A stretch of 23,589 nt of DNA. Source: Candidatus Desantisbacteria bacterium CG1_02_38_46 (GTDB lineage Bacteria > Desantisbacteria > UBA1551 > UBA1559). The stretch is taken from assembly GCA_001871015.1 (NCBI GenBank), contig MNUO01000002.1, positions 1 to 23,589 of the forward strand, in the 5' to 3' direction. Position 1 is the first letter of the stretch. Every line of letters starts with the position of its first letter. Of this stretch, positions 7,017-13,539 are shown in pieces. The position numbers and the translations under genes were made by a program. The notes under the pieces are model-generated. The model did no database searches and was not told the origin of the DNA. It was given only the letters and a program-made list of their open reading frames with translations.

Positions 7017-7145
7017 GCCAGTAAATTTATCAAGAGCTATGCGCAGGATTTCTATTGAGCGGTCATAGATTTTTCTGTCAACTGGATACGGGTGTCCGTC
7101 CTTTCCACCATGTGCAAAAGAATATCGTTCAGAAGAAAAAGCAAT
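7017..7145 (-). pseudogene. Fragment of a DUF763 gene
   Basis: About 40 codons translate to a segment containing RYSFAHGGKDGHPYPVDRK and then IYDRSIEILRIALDKF. I recognise this as the C-terminal part of DUF763 proteins, from memory of the family. Nothing before or after it in the frame looks like the rest of that protein, and no ordinary start codon is available within the predicted transcript. It lies between a minus-strand promoter and a terminator, so the fragment is likely transcribed but not translated. Confidence 0.55.
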
Positions 7146-7177
7146 TCTAACCAGTAGGGGGCAAATGCACCAATACA

Positions 7178-7206
7178 AGTATATCACATTTCTCAATTTT
7201 TATCAA
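7178..7206 (-). promoter_or_regulatory. Divergent minus-strand promoter reading into the DUF763 fragment
   Basis: TTGATA (complement of 7201-7206) and TATACT (complement of 7178-7183) are 17 bases apart. Together with the terminator at 6973-6996 this defines a transcript of roughly 200 bases. Confidence 0.5.
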
Positions 7207-7238
7207 TTTTTTTGACAAAGAAAGACTTATGTGATATA
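7180..7238. promoter_or_regulatory. Inverted 10-bp repeat shared by the two divergent promoters
   Basis: TATATCACAT (7180-7189) and ATGTGATATA (7229-7238) are perfect inverted copies. Each overlaps the -10 region of one of the divergent promoters, so a single regulator could control both. The TGTGA core recalls half-sites of CRP/FNR-type regulators, but the orientation and spacing differ from a classical CRP site. Confidence 0.45.
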
Positions 7239-7240
7239 AT
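7212..7240 (+). promoter_or_regulatory. Consensus sigma-70 promoter of the glycosidase gene
   Basis: TTGACA at 7212-7217 and TATAAT at 7235-7240 with a 17-base spacer match the full consensus. Transcription would start near 7247, about 14 bases before the ATG at 7261. The AAGGAG at 7242-7247 is therefore probably at or before the transcription start and may not serve as a ribosome site. Confidence 0.8.
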
Positions 7241-7260
7241 TAAGGAGAAGAAAATATAAA

Positions 7261-8718
7261 ATGGCTAAATTTATTGATTCAGATGTTAATTGGTTTGACC
7301 ACATTCACTCTCGCATAAAGAGCGTTTTCCTCGACCAACTGACCTACCAGGGGTGTTTCGCCGAAGTACATTGCCCTGACGAAAGTTCTCCCACCAAGTA
7401 TCACGCTGGAATCTGGGGGTGGAACACCTGGTGCGGAATTCACGATATGATTCCTCTCGCAGAACCAGAAGTCTGTCAGATAATGCAAAATACCTTTGAA
7501 CTTGGCCTTCGCCATGTTGAGCCAGAGACAGGACTGCTCCCACACACAATTATAATTGGACCACAAGGAACAATTGGCTCAGTGATTGAATATCGAACAT
7601 ATAGCGGCGCGCATGGGGAAGGGTATAACCTTGACAATATAATTTGCTGGGCTAAGATGATGTTAGAATTTGTGCTTTACACAAGAAACCTGCAATGGTT
7701 TACAACAGAAAAACTTGCAATTGTTGAGGGTTCGATAAACTATATCCTTGATAATCTTCGCAAGAGTTATAATCCGCATCTGATTGCAGCAGGCATTGAA
7801 GGCGATTGGACAGAGAACACGAATTGGGAGGCAGATAATGCAAATGTCAATGTGAATATGCACCACTGCCTGCAACTTCTGGCCGGAGTGGAAAGTCTCT
7901 TTGGTTCTGTCGAGAAGGTAGAGAAATACCTCCAGATAGCAGATGATATCTCACTTGCCTACAACCTGCTTTCCTCGAGAGGTGGATTCTGGGATGAAAA
8001 AAGGGGCCATTATATCCATGGCAACGATGGAAAAGGGGAACGCATCTATGGAGATGATTATTTTGAAACAACGGCGAATATATTTGCTATTCTGTGGGGC
8101 ACAGCAGACCAGGAGAAAACCTCCTCAATCTGGAAATTCATTGACAGTCACCCGGAGATTGAACTACCCTATCCAGTGCTCACAAATCTCTATCCCAGGT
8201 CCTCTCCTCGCCGCCCTGACTACGGACACAGTGTCAGCAATGGAGATACCTGGTTCACTCTTGGTGCACATGCGGCTGTTGCAAGATTTTGTTCGGGTTA
8301 TATAGATAGAGCAACCCGGATGTTCAAGGCAATTATAGACTATGAACTGAAAGAGGGCACAATCCATAATAACATTTATCCGGATGGCTCTGTAAATGCG
8401 GACTGGTCACCTGAAATGGCAAATTATGGCAGCCTTTTCACAATTTTAACAGAGGGATTATTAGGTCTGCGACCAACATCAGAAGGTCTATTGATTCATC
8501 CCTATCCATTAGGAGGCATGAGTTATTTAAAGATGCTAAAACCGCTTTATTATGCAGGCAAACCGTTTTATCTTAATGTTAAGTTCGGTGGGCAAAAACT
8601 CATAAGAGTAAGAGTGAAGGCTGTAAGTCGTCCTGCTCATGACATTCAGGAGAATGCATTTGTCCTGCGTCCATATTTTCCTTCTGGTGCTACTGTTGTG
8701 ATGGAATACGGCGCCTGA
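7261..8718 (+). CDS. Six-hairpin (alpha/alpha)6 glycosidase-like protein
   Basis: A 485-residue protein without signal peptide, so cytoplasmic. The pattern of long helices and the motifs GIWGWNTWCGIHDM (near 50-63), PETGLLPH, GIEGDWTENTNWEADN (near 180-195) and SNGDTWFTLGAHA fit six-hairpin glycosidases of the GH63/GH15/GH37 type; acidic residues in GDWTE and NWEAD are candidate catalytic residues. The last 80 residues look like the usual small beta domain. Family and substrate cannot be fixed from sequence. The TGA stop is followed, in the same frame, by the 3' end of an SDR gene, so the 3' boundary is a recombination scar. The gene is near the GntR/FCD regulator and sugar-acid gene remnants. 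Confidence 0.6.
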   Translation: MAKFIDSDVNWFDHIHSRIKSVFLDQLTYQGCFAEVHCPDESSPTKYHAGIWGWNTWCGIHDMIPLAEPEVCQIMQNTFELGLRHVEPETGLLPHTIIIGPQGTIGSVIEYRTYSGAHGEGYNLDNIICWAKMMLEFVLYTRNLQWFTTEKLAIVEGSINYILDNLRKSYNPHLIAAGIEGDWTENTNWEADNANVNVNMHHCLQLLAGVESLFGSVEKVEKYLQIADDISLAYNLLSSRGGFWDEKRGHYIHGNDGKGERIYGDDYFETTANIFAILWGTADQEKTSSIWKFIDSHPEIELPYPVLTNLYPRSSPRRPDYGHSVSNGDTWFTLGAHAAVARFCSGYIDRATRMFKAIIDYELKEGTIHNNIYPDGSVNADWSPEMANYGSLFTILTEGLLGLRPTSEGLLIHPYPLGGMSYLKMLKPLYYAGKPFYLNVKFGGQKLIRVRVKAVSRPAHDIQENAFVLRPYFPSGATVVMEYGA

Positions 8719-8874
8719 GTAAAGAAAATCATTGCCCATACACCGATGGGAAAATTTGGAGAGCCGGAAGACCTTATCGGTGCCTGCATCTGGCTTTCAT
8801 CTGACGCCTCCAAATTTGTTACCGGAGCAGTCATTCCAATAGACGGTGGTTTTAATGCTTATTCCGGAGTTTAA
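8719..8874 (+). pseudogene. 3' end of a D-mannonate oxidoreductase-like SDR gene (copy 1)
   Basis: Fifty-one codons and a stop encode the C-terminus of a short-chain dehydrogenase: IIAHTPMGKFGEPEDLIGAC, WLSSDASKFVTGAVIPIDGG and the end FNAYSGV. The GEPEDLIG, SDASxFVTG and IDGGF motifs and the AYSGV end match the UxuB/YjmF-type D-mannonate oxidoreductases. The N-terminal Rossmann part with the GxxxGxG and YxxxK motifs is missing, and no start codon is supplied. It abuts the glycosidase stop codon with no gap. A paralogous fragment lies at 10259-10339. Confidence 0.8.
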
Positions 8875-8883
8875 TGCGAAAAC

Positions 8884-8911
8884 TTGACAAATTTTAAAAA
8901 ATATATATAAT
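8884..8911 (+). promoter_or_regulatory. Promoter of the AAA ATPase gene
   Basis: TTGACA (8884-8889) and TATAAT (8906-8911) are separated by 16 bases of AT-rich sequence. Predicted start near 8918, giving a leader of about 68 bases that contains the hairpin at 8936-8973. Confidence 0.7.
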
Positions 8912-8935
8912 ATATTGATGCAGGTTAAGTGTGCA

Positions 8936-8973
8936 TTCAATTGCACAAAAAATGTGTTTTTTGTGCAATTGAA
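8936..8973. repeat. Perfect 17-bp hairpin in the leader of the ATPase gene
   Basis: TTCAATTGCACAAAAAA (8936-8952) and its exact reverse complement (8957-8973) enclose a four-base TGTG loop. It lies between the promoter and the GAGG ribosome site (8977-8980), three bases from the latter. No U tract follows, so it is not a standard terminator; RNA-level control of translation or a DNA operator are possible. Confidence 0.85.
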
Positions 8974-8985
8974 AAAGAGGAAAAA

Positions 8986-10269
8986 GTGGAAAAACAAATC
9001 ATAAAACAAATATTGTTGGAACAGAAAGAAGAAATTAATAGAAGTTTTAAAGAAAAATTAATTGAACGAGAAATTGAAGAAAAAGTAAAAAAATCACTTA
9101 AAGATAATTTAATTAAGGTAATTGCCGGAGTAAGAAGATGTGGAAAATCTGTTCTGGCTCATCGGATTCTAAAAGATAAAAATTATGGATATATAAATTT
9201 TGACGATGAAAGGTTAATTGGGGTAAAATCAAAAGATTTAAACGATTTTTTAGAAGTATTAAAAGAAATAAATCCAGACTTTAACTATTTACTTCTGGAT
9301 GAAATTCAAAATGTCCCTGGTTGGGAACTATTTGCCAATCGGCTAAAAAGAATGGGATATATTCTTATAATTACCGGCAGCAATTCAAAACTTTTAAGTA
9401 GGGAATTATCAACTCATCTAACAGGAAGACACTTTGTCATCGAACTTTATCCTTTTTCTTTTCAAGAATTTTTAAAATATAAATTTTTTCAATATACCGA
9501 GGATGATTTTTATCTGACAGAAAAAAGGGCGCAAATAAAAAGATTGTTTAGTGATTATTTAAAATCTGGTGGCTTTCCTGAACTTTTTAAAGTTGAATTT
9601 CAAAATCAATATTTAAGGAATCTCTACGATAAAATAATAACCAGAGATATAGTTTCAAGATATAAAATTAAATATTTTAGAAACCTTAAAGAAATTTCTC
9701 TTTATTTACTTTCTCATTTTGGTTCAAAAATTACCTATCATAAATTAAAAAACATTTTTGAAATAAACAGCGTCCATACAATAAAGAATTATATCAGTTA
9801 CCTCGAAGAAGCATATTTAATATTTCAGCTCTATCCATTTTCTTTTAAATTGAAAAGTCAATTTAAAGGGACAAAGAAAGTTTACGCAATTGACCAAGGA
9901 TTGATCCAATCAGTTTCTTCTCAATCTTCTCCAAATTCTGGAAGAATAATGGAAAACCTTGTTTTTATCCAGTTAAAAAGAAATAATAAAGAAGTTTATT
10001 TTTACAGTAATTCTTCTGATAACGAAGTAGATTTTATTATTAAAGAAAATTTGAAAATTAAACAACTTATTCAAGTTTGTTTTAATTTTGATGACATTGA
10101 AACAAAAGAAAGAGAAATTAAGTCTCTATTAAAAGCAAGTAAAGAATTAAAATGTAATAACCTCTTAATAATTACTTACGACGATGAAAGGGAAGAAAAG
10201 ATAAAAGGGAAAAAAATTAAATTAATCCCCCTCTGGAAGTGGTTACTGCTAAAACCAACTCACCTCTGA
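8986..10269 (+). CDS. AAA_14 ATPase with DUF4143 C-terminal domain
   Basis: About 427 residues. The N-terminal AAA-like domain carries Walker A GVRRCGKS (residues 48-55), Walker B YLLLDEIQN (about 101-109), a TGSNS sensor-like motif (about 130-134) and a TGR arginine. The C-terminal DUF4143 part ends with a PD-(D/E)xK-like pattern: E in GRIMENLVF, D in NEVDFII and Q in LIQVCF. Such proteins are numerous in archaea and candidate phyla and their job is not established. GTG at 8986 is chosen for its GAGG site five bases upstream; reading from 8929 would run through the hairpin. The gene is clearly more AT- and lysine-rich than the glycosidase before it, suggesting transfer. Its last codons and stop lie in the SDR remnant. 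Confidence 0.85.
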   Translation: MEKQIIKQILLEQKEEINRSFKEKLIEREIEEKVKKSLKDNLIKVIAGVRRCGKSVLAHRILKDKNYGYINFDDERLIGVKSKDLNDFLEVLKEINPDFNYLLLDEIQNVPGWELFANRLKRMGYILIITGSNSKLLSRELSTHLTGRHFVIELYPFSFQEFLKYKFFQYTEDDFYLTEKRAQIKRLFSDYLKSGGFPELFKVEFQNQYLRNLYDKIITRDIVSRYKIKYFRNLKEISLYLLSHFGSKITYHKLKNIFEINSVHTIKNYISYLEEAYLIFQLYPFSFKLKSQFKGTKKVYAIDQGLIQSVSSQSSPNSGRIMENLVFIQLKRNNKEVYFYSNSSDNEVDFIIKENLKIKQLIQVCFNFDDIETKEREIKSLLKASKELKCNNLLIITYDDEREEKIKGKKIKLIPLWKWLLLKPTHL

Positions 10270-10339
10270 TACATCAATATTTGCCACCGGAGCAATCATT
10301 CCCATAGACGGCGGTTTTAACGCTTATTCCGGCGTTTAA
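10259..10339 (+). pseudogene. 3' end of a D-mannonate oxidoreductase-like SDR gene (copy 2)
   Basis: Twenty-six codons plus stop encode LTSDTSIFATGAIIPIDGGF then NAYSGV, a second SDR C-terminus. In the 18 shared final codons it differs from copy 1 almost only at third codon positions (one V to I change), so the two derive from paralogous functional genes rather than from a recent duplication. The upstream part was replaced by the ATPase gene, whose TGA stop uses bases of this remnant. It ends convergently, overlapping the FG-GAP gene stop by three bases. Confidence 0.8.
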
Positions 10340-11076
10340 ACCCCATAATATACAGAAACCTTAGTTACACGAGGACTATTTCCGCCATTGTAAGCACCGA
10401 GGGCAAGTCGATATTGCACCCACTCCCCCTTGCATAATTTCTCTATTCTGTCTCCATTTTCAAACCAGGTTCCTGGTCCGTTTTTCCCAAACCATTTACT
10501 TTGTGCAAGAGATTCTTTTGTTGGTGCACAACGCAATTGAGCTTTAACCCAGGTTTTTGGGGGAGTATTTGCTTCCCATTTAATACCTTGCGGATAACAT
10601 CCTTTGAGCAGTTTAAAAGGACTGGAAATGTAATGTTCTTCCCAGCCACGGTCCATAATATTTCCTGGCTCAACAGTAATCATTCCGTGTGGACCATCGG
10701 TTGGTAGCAATGTTACACGTTCTTCAGAAAATCCTTTTGGTCCATTCCACCAAACAGTAGAATTTCCGGGATGTAAACCATGAGTCTTATGATTGGCTAC
10801 TGCTAAATCAATCCAACCGTCTTCATTAAAATCTGCAGCAATACAAGCAGAAGCAGAATGGGTAAATAGTCTTGCTCTATTTTCTTGTGAATATATGCCA
10901 CCAGGACTACCCCAGTAAATATATGAGTGAAGGTCTCGTGTCCTTCCTCCATGATATGAACAGACAAAAATATCCAGAATTCCATCCTTGTTGAAATCAG
11001 CAATTGCCATTGCATTAGCAGCGTTAGCTGGAAGCATTGCTTTGCGGGACTCTTTAAATCCTTCCGGACCACCCCT
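10336..11076 (-). pseudogene. FG-GAP/VCBS repeat protein, 5'-truncated
   Basis: The C-terminal part of an extracytoplasmic beta-propeller protein. Two FG-GAP/VCBS calcium-binding repeats are visible (AIADFNKDGILDIFV and CIAADFNEDGWIDLAVANHK), each followed by YWG/WWNGP blade ends, then a C-terminal beta domain (GTWFENGDRI, EWVQYRLALGAYNGGNSPRV) of the kind that ends such proteins. No signal peptide is present: the frame is open only back to about 11094, and homologous-looking sequence (GGPEGFKESRKA) precedes the first ATG at 11037, so the 5' end is missing. Complete relatives are several hundred residues longer. Its stop overlaps the SDR remnant. Confidence 0.7.
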
Positions 11077-11110
11077 GGATATTATTTTTCTCTTTCATTG
11101 TAATTTTCTT

Positions 11111-11749
11111 TTATAATTTAAGACGTTTTGCTGCATTGCGAATGTGTCTACGAACAGTTCTTTCTGCCAGAGCAGGGGAACGACTCTCTAAAGAATTTAT
11201 AATTTCATTATGCTCTTTCATCGCTTCCTTCACTTCTGATTCTGCAGGAAAATCTCGAGAAACAATACGAAAAGTTTTAATCTGTAAAGCAAACCTTCCC
11301 ATAATTTGTTTTAAAAGAGGATTGTCTGTCTGAGAAATAATAGCCTGGTGGAGTTGCAAATCTTTTTCTGCATATTTAACACGGTCTTTTTTAGTAGCAT
11401 AATTTCCCATTTCTTTAATAATTTTTTTTAATTCTTTCAATTTTGATGGAGTAATTTTTCCACTGGCTAAGCGTGCAGCGAGTCCTTCTAAAACTTCTCT
11501 TACTTCATAAATTTTTAACATTTCTTCTTCAGATATTTTTTTTATATAACAACCACGGCGGGAGATGTTTTCTATAAATCCTTCTTTTTCCAGACGACGC
11601 AATGCCTCTCTTAAAGGGGTCCGGCTAACATTGAGTTGACGGGAAACTTTCTCTTCTATAATTTTTTCCCCTGGTTTAAATCTTAAATTAAGAATTCTAT
11701 TTAACAGTTCCTGATATGCTCTTTCATTCAAAGTCTTACGTTTAGCCAT
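11111..11749 (-). CDS. GntR-family transcriptional regulator, FCD (FadR-like) subfamily
   Basis: A 212-residue repressor. The N-terminal winged helix is clear (AYQELLNRILNLRFKPGEKI, then SRQLNVSRTPLREALRRLEK and the wing GFIENISRRGCYIKKIS). The all-helical FCD effector domain follows from about residue 75, with metal/ligand residues in KDLQLHQAII, KEHNEIINSL and TVRRHIRNAA. Members of this branch (ExuR, UxuR, KdgR, LldR-like) often sense sugar acids or carboxylates. That fits the D-mannonate oxidoreductase remnants nearby, but the effector is not known. ATG at 11749 has AAGGAG ten bases upstream. The leader carries the cruciform repeat at 11771-11820, and the promoter overlaps a palindrome typical of GntR/FCD operators, suggesting autoregulation. 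Confidence 0.9.
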   Translation of the reverse strand: MAKRKTLNERAYQELLNRILNLRFKPGEKIIEEKVSRQLNVSRTPLREALRRLEKEGFIENISRRGCYIKKISEEEMLKIYEVREVLEGLAARLASGKITPSKLKELKKIIKEMGNYATKKDRVKYAEKDLQLHQAIISQTDNPLLKQIMGRFALQIKTFRIVSRDFPAESEVKEAMKEHNEIINSLESRSPALAERTVRRHIRNAAKRLKL

Positions 11750-11770
11750 TTTCTTTATTCTCCTTAATAT

Positions 11771-11820
11771 TGTAACTCAGGGCTTTAGCCCTGATATCAA
11801 GCCTGAAGGTTTGAGTTACA
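11771..11820. repeat. Nested inverted repeat (three-stem cruciform) in the GntR leader
   Basis: An outer perfect 9-bp pair TGTAACTCA (11771-11779) / TGAGTTACA (11812-11820) encloses two hairpins: GGGCTTTAGCCC (11780-11791) and CAAGCCTGAAGGTTTG (11798-11813, one G-T pair). Its compact clover-leaf symmetry looks like a dispersed palindromic element rather than a terminator, since no T run follows on either strand. Confidence 0.75.
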
Positions 11821-11854
11821 CACCTGACATCTTAACTATTACCTTTATCTATAT

Positions 11855-11882
11855 ATTGTATACAAAATTTTAAAAAAGTCAA
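11855..11882 (-). promoter_or_regulatory. Promoter of the GntR gene with overlapping TTGTATACAA operator
   Basis: TTGACT (complement of 11877-11882) and TACAAT (complement of 11855-11860) are 16 bases apart. The perfect 10-bp palindrome TTGTATACAA (11856-11865) overlaps the -10 and fits the T-N-G-T-N(x)-A-C-N-A operator pattern of GntR/FCD regulators, so repression by its own product is likely. Confidence 0.65.
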
Positions 11883-11921
11883 GTTTTTTCCAATTTTTTT
11901 TCTTTTTCAAGTTTTTTTCAT

Positions 11922-12686
11922 TTATTTTCTAATCCCGATAAGCACTCCGTATCTGCCGGTTTTGCCTTCTTTGCGGGCAGAATAGAAGAGTTCGCTGTGA
12001 CAGGAACTGCACAGGCGGGCGTTTTCTACATTTTCTTCTTTGATGCCTGATTCAATTATCTGCAAGCGATTAATCTCCCAGAGATTCAAAAAGAATTTAT
12101 TGTCGCGCCGTTCAATGCAGGACAAATCAAATTTTTCAACCACATCTTCTTTCACTTCATAGCAGCAGGGACCAATTGAAGGAGAAATACCGCACAGGAT
12201 ATCTTCTGGTTTAGATTTAAAAACTTCTCGCATTTTCCCAATCACATTCTGACTTATCTTTGCAAGTGTTGAGCGCCAGCCAGCATGCGCAATCCCAACT
12301 ACATTCTTTTTCGGGTCAAAGAAAACAATTCCGGGACAGTCTGCAACAAGCACCATAAGAAAAATTTCTGGAGCATCAGTAACCATCCCATCAGTATTAC
12401 TTATCGCACTCTCATAGTCTTCGCTTCCCTTGCCCCAATCACCTTTTTGGACAACTGTTACATTTCCCCCATGCACCTGCTTTGCACAAACAAGACAGTC
12501 CAAAGCTATCTCAAGTTGATTACACAAAATTTCTCTGTTTAACAGAACCTTACCAGCATCATCGTCAGTATGAAAACCAAGATTCAAAGTTGCGTATGGC
12601 TCTGCACTCATCCCGCCCATCCGGGTTGAAACTGCCTGGGTGAGGCTTTTGAATTGTTCAAGAATTGTAAATTTCATATAAATCAT
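11922..12686 (-). CDS. pgeF: Peptidoglycan editing factor / purine nucleoside phosphorylase-like (PgeF, YfiH)
   Basis: A 254-residue cytoplasmic copper/zinc enzyme of the laccase-like DUF152 family. In E. coli PgeF prevents misincorporation of L-Ser in peptidoglycan precursors, and related enzymes act on purine nucleosides. The metal ligands are in the right places: AKQVHGGNV (histidine), LVADCPGIVFFDP (cysteine) and GIAHAGWRSTL (histidine). The ISPSIGPCCYEV and CSSCHSELFYSARKEGKTGR motifs complete the family pattern. ATG at 12686 is used, with AAGGGA just upstream; an internal ATG at 12677 is possible. It has its own promoter and is transcribed away from the ABC operon. Confidence 0.9.
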   Translation of the reverse strand: MIYMKFTILEQFKSLTQAVSTRMGGMSAEPYATLNLGFHTDDDAGKVLLNREILCNQLEIALDCLVCAKQVHGGNVTVVQKGDWGKGSEDYESAISNTDGMVTDAPEIFLMVLVADCPGIVFFDPKKNVVGIAHAGWRSTLAKISQNVIGKMREVFKSKPEDILCGISPSIGPCCYEVKEDVVEKFDLSCIERRDNKFFLNLWEINRLQIIESGIKEENVENARLCSSCHSELFYSARKEGKTGRYGVLIGIRK

Positions 12687-12715
12687 TTTGTCCCTTCAAT
12701 CTCCTTTTGTGAAGT

Positions 12716-12744
12716 ATTTTATCACAAATCAATCAAAAATGCAA
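12716..12744 (-). promoter_or_regulatory. Promoter of pgeF
   Basis: TTGCAT (complement of 12739-12744) and TAAAAT (complement of 12716-12721) are 17 bases apart; the leader is about 24 bases and contains AAGGAG and AAGGGA. Confidence 0.6.
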
Positions 12745-12763
12745 GAAAAAAACCAGAAAAGGC

Positions 12764-12791
12764 TTGACAATGTTTGAAAAATAGATATAAT
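12764..12791 (+). promoter_or_regulatory. Promoter of the ABC transporter operon, apparently leaderless
   Basis: TTGACA (12764-12769) and TATAAT (12786-12791) have a 16-base spacer. The ATG lies at 12799, seven bases after the -10, where transcription itself should start, and there is no room for a ribosome site. Confidence 0.75.
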
Positions 12792-12798
12792 TGTATTT

Positions 12799-13539
12799 AT
12801 GGAAAGCATTTTGAAGATTACAAACCTCACAGTTTCTTATGCTGCAGGCTTTGGAAGGAAAAAATTAGCAGTTGATAACCTGAATCTTGAGGTGGCGAAA
12901 GGTGAAATATTTGGTCTGCTTGGTCCTAATGGAGCAGGTAAGACCACGGTGATAAAAGCAATAATTGGCTTGCTTTATCCTCAAGGGGGAGAAATTTCCC
13001 TGTTTGGAAGCACGCCGCCGACTGTTGTGGATAGAGGCAAGATTGGCTATCTTCCAGAAGTCTCTACTTATTACTGGTTCCTCACACCAGAAGAACTTCT
13101 GAAAATGTACGGAAAAATCTGCAGAATGGATAAATCAGAACTTCTTCAAAGAATTGACTATGTCTTAAATCTCGTGGACCTTACCAATGAAAAAAAACAA
13201 CTAATACGAACATTCTCAAAGGGAATGCAGCAAAGGCTTGGGCTTGCTCAGGCACTGTTGCACAATCCTGAGTTTCTTGTTCTCGATGAACCATTTTCAG
13301 GGCTTGACCCCATTGGAAGAGTAAAAGTGAGGAAAGTCCTGAAGGAATTAAAGAAAGAAAACAAAACAATTCTTCTATCATCTCATGAGTTATCTGAGGC
13401 AGAATTAATCTGTGACCATATTTGTGTTATGAATAATGGTAAAATACTTAAGACTGGTGCAATGGAGGAACTGATAGGAGAAAAGGGCCAGGAAAGCCTG
13501 GAAAGATACTTTTTAAGTGTAATCGGCGGTGGAGCATGA
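12799..13539 (+). CDS. ABC transporter ATP-binding protein (ABC-2 exporter type)
   Basis: A 246-residue nucleotide-binding subunit that would power the permease encoded next. Walker A GPNGAGKT (42-49), a Q-loop-region YLPEVSTYYWFLT in place of the common LPE.P.LY variant, signature FSKGMQQRLG (139-148), Walker B FLVLDEP (159-165), D-loop SGLD and H-loop H196 are all present. The SKGMQQR form is typical of ABC-2 exporters with a separate multi-spanning permease. The stop overlaps the permease start by four bases (ATGA). Substrate is unknown. The start at 12799 is the first ATG after a consensus -10 and is likely translated from a leaderless message. Confidence 0.92.
   Translation: MESILKITNLTVSYAAGFGRKKLAVDNLNLEVAKGEIFGLLGPNGAGKTTVIKAIIGLLYPQGGEISLFGSTPPTVVDRGKIGYLPEVSTYYWFLTPEELLKMYGKICRMDKSELLQRIDYVLNLVDLTNEKKQLIRTFSKGMQQRLGLAQALLHNPEFLVLDEPFSGLDPIGRVKVRKVLKELKKENKTILLSSHELSEAELICDHICVMNNGKILKTGAMEELIGEKGQESLERYFLSVIGGGA

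Noticed and set aside
6739-7068. Plus-strand open frame opposite the URO-D gene start
   Set aside because: Lies antisense to a well supported gene and its promoter, with no domain, ribosome site or promoter of its own.
8716-8718. TGA between glycosidase and SDR frames as a recoded sense codon or readthrough
   Set aside because: TGA is a normal stop at several overlapping gene joints in the window (e.g. ATGA at 4045-4048 and 13536-13539), and the SDR part lacks its N-terminal domain, so a scar is the simpler reading.
8875-10255. TGCGAAAAC / TGCTAAAAC around the ATPase cassette as a target duplication
   Set aside because: The match is imperfect, short and AT-rich, and the positions do not coincide with clean cassette ends.
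11879-11918. Direct repeat TCAAGTTTTTT in the pgeF-GntR gap
   Set aside because: Low-complexity T-rich sequence; two copies can arise by chance.
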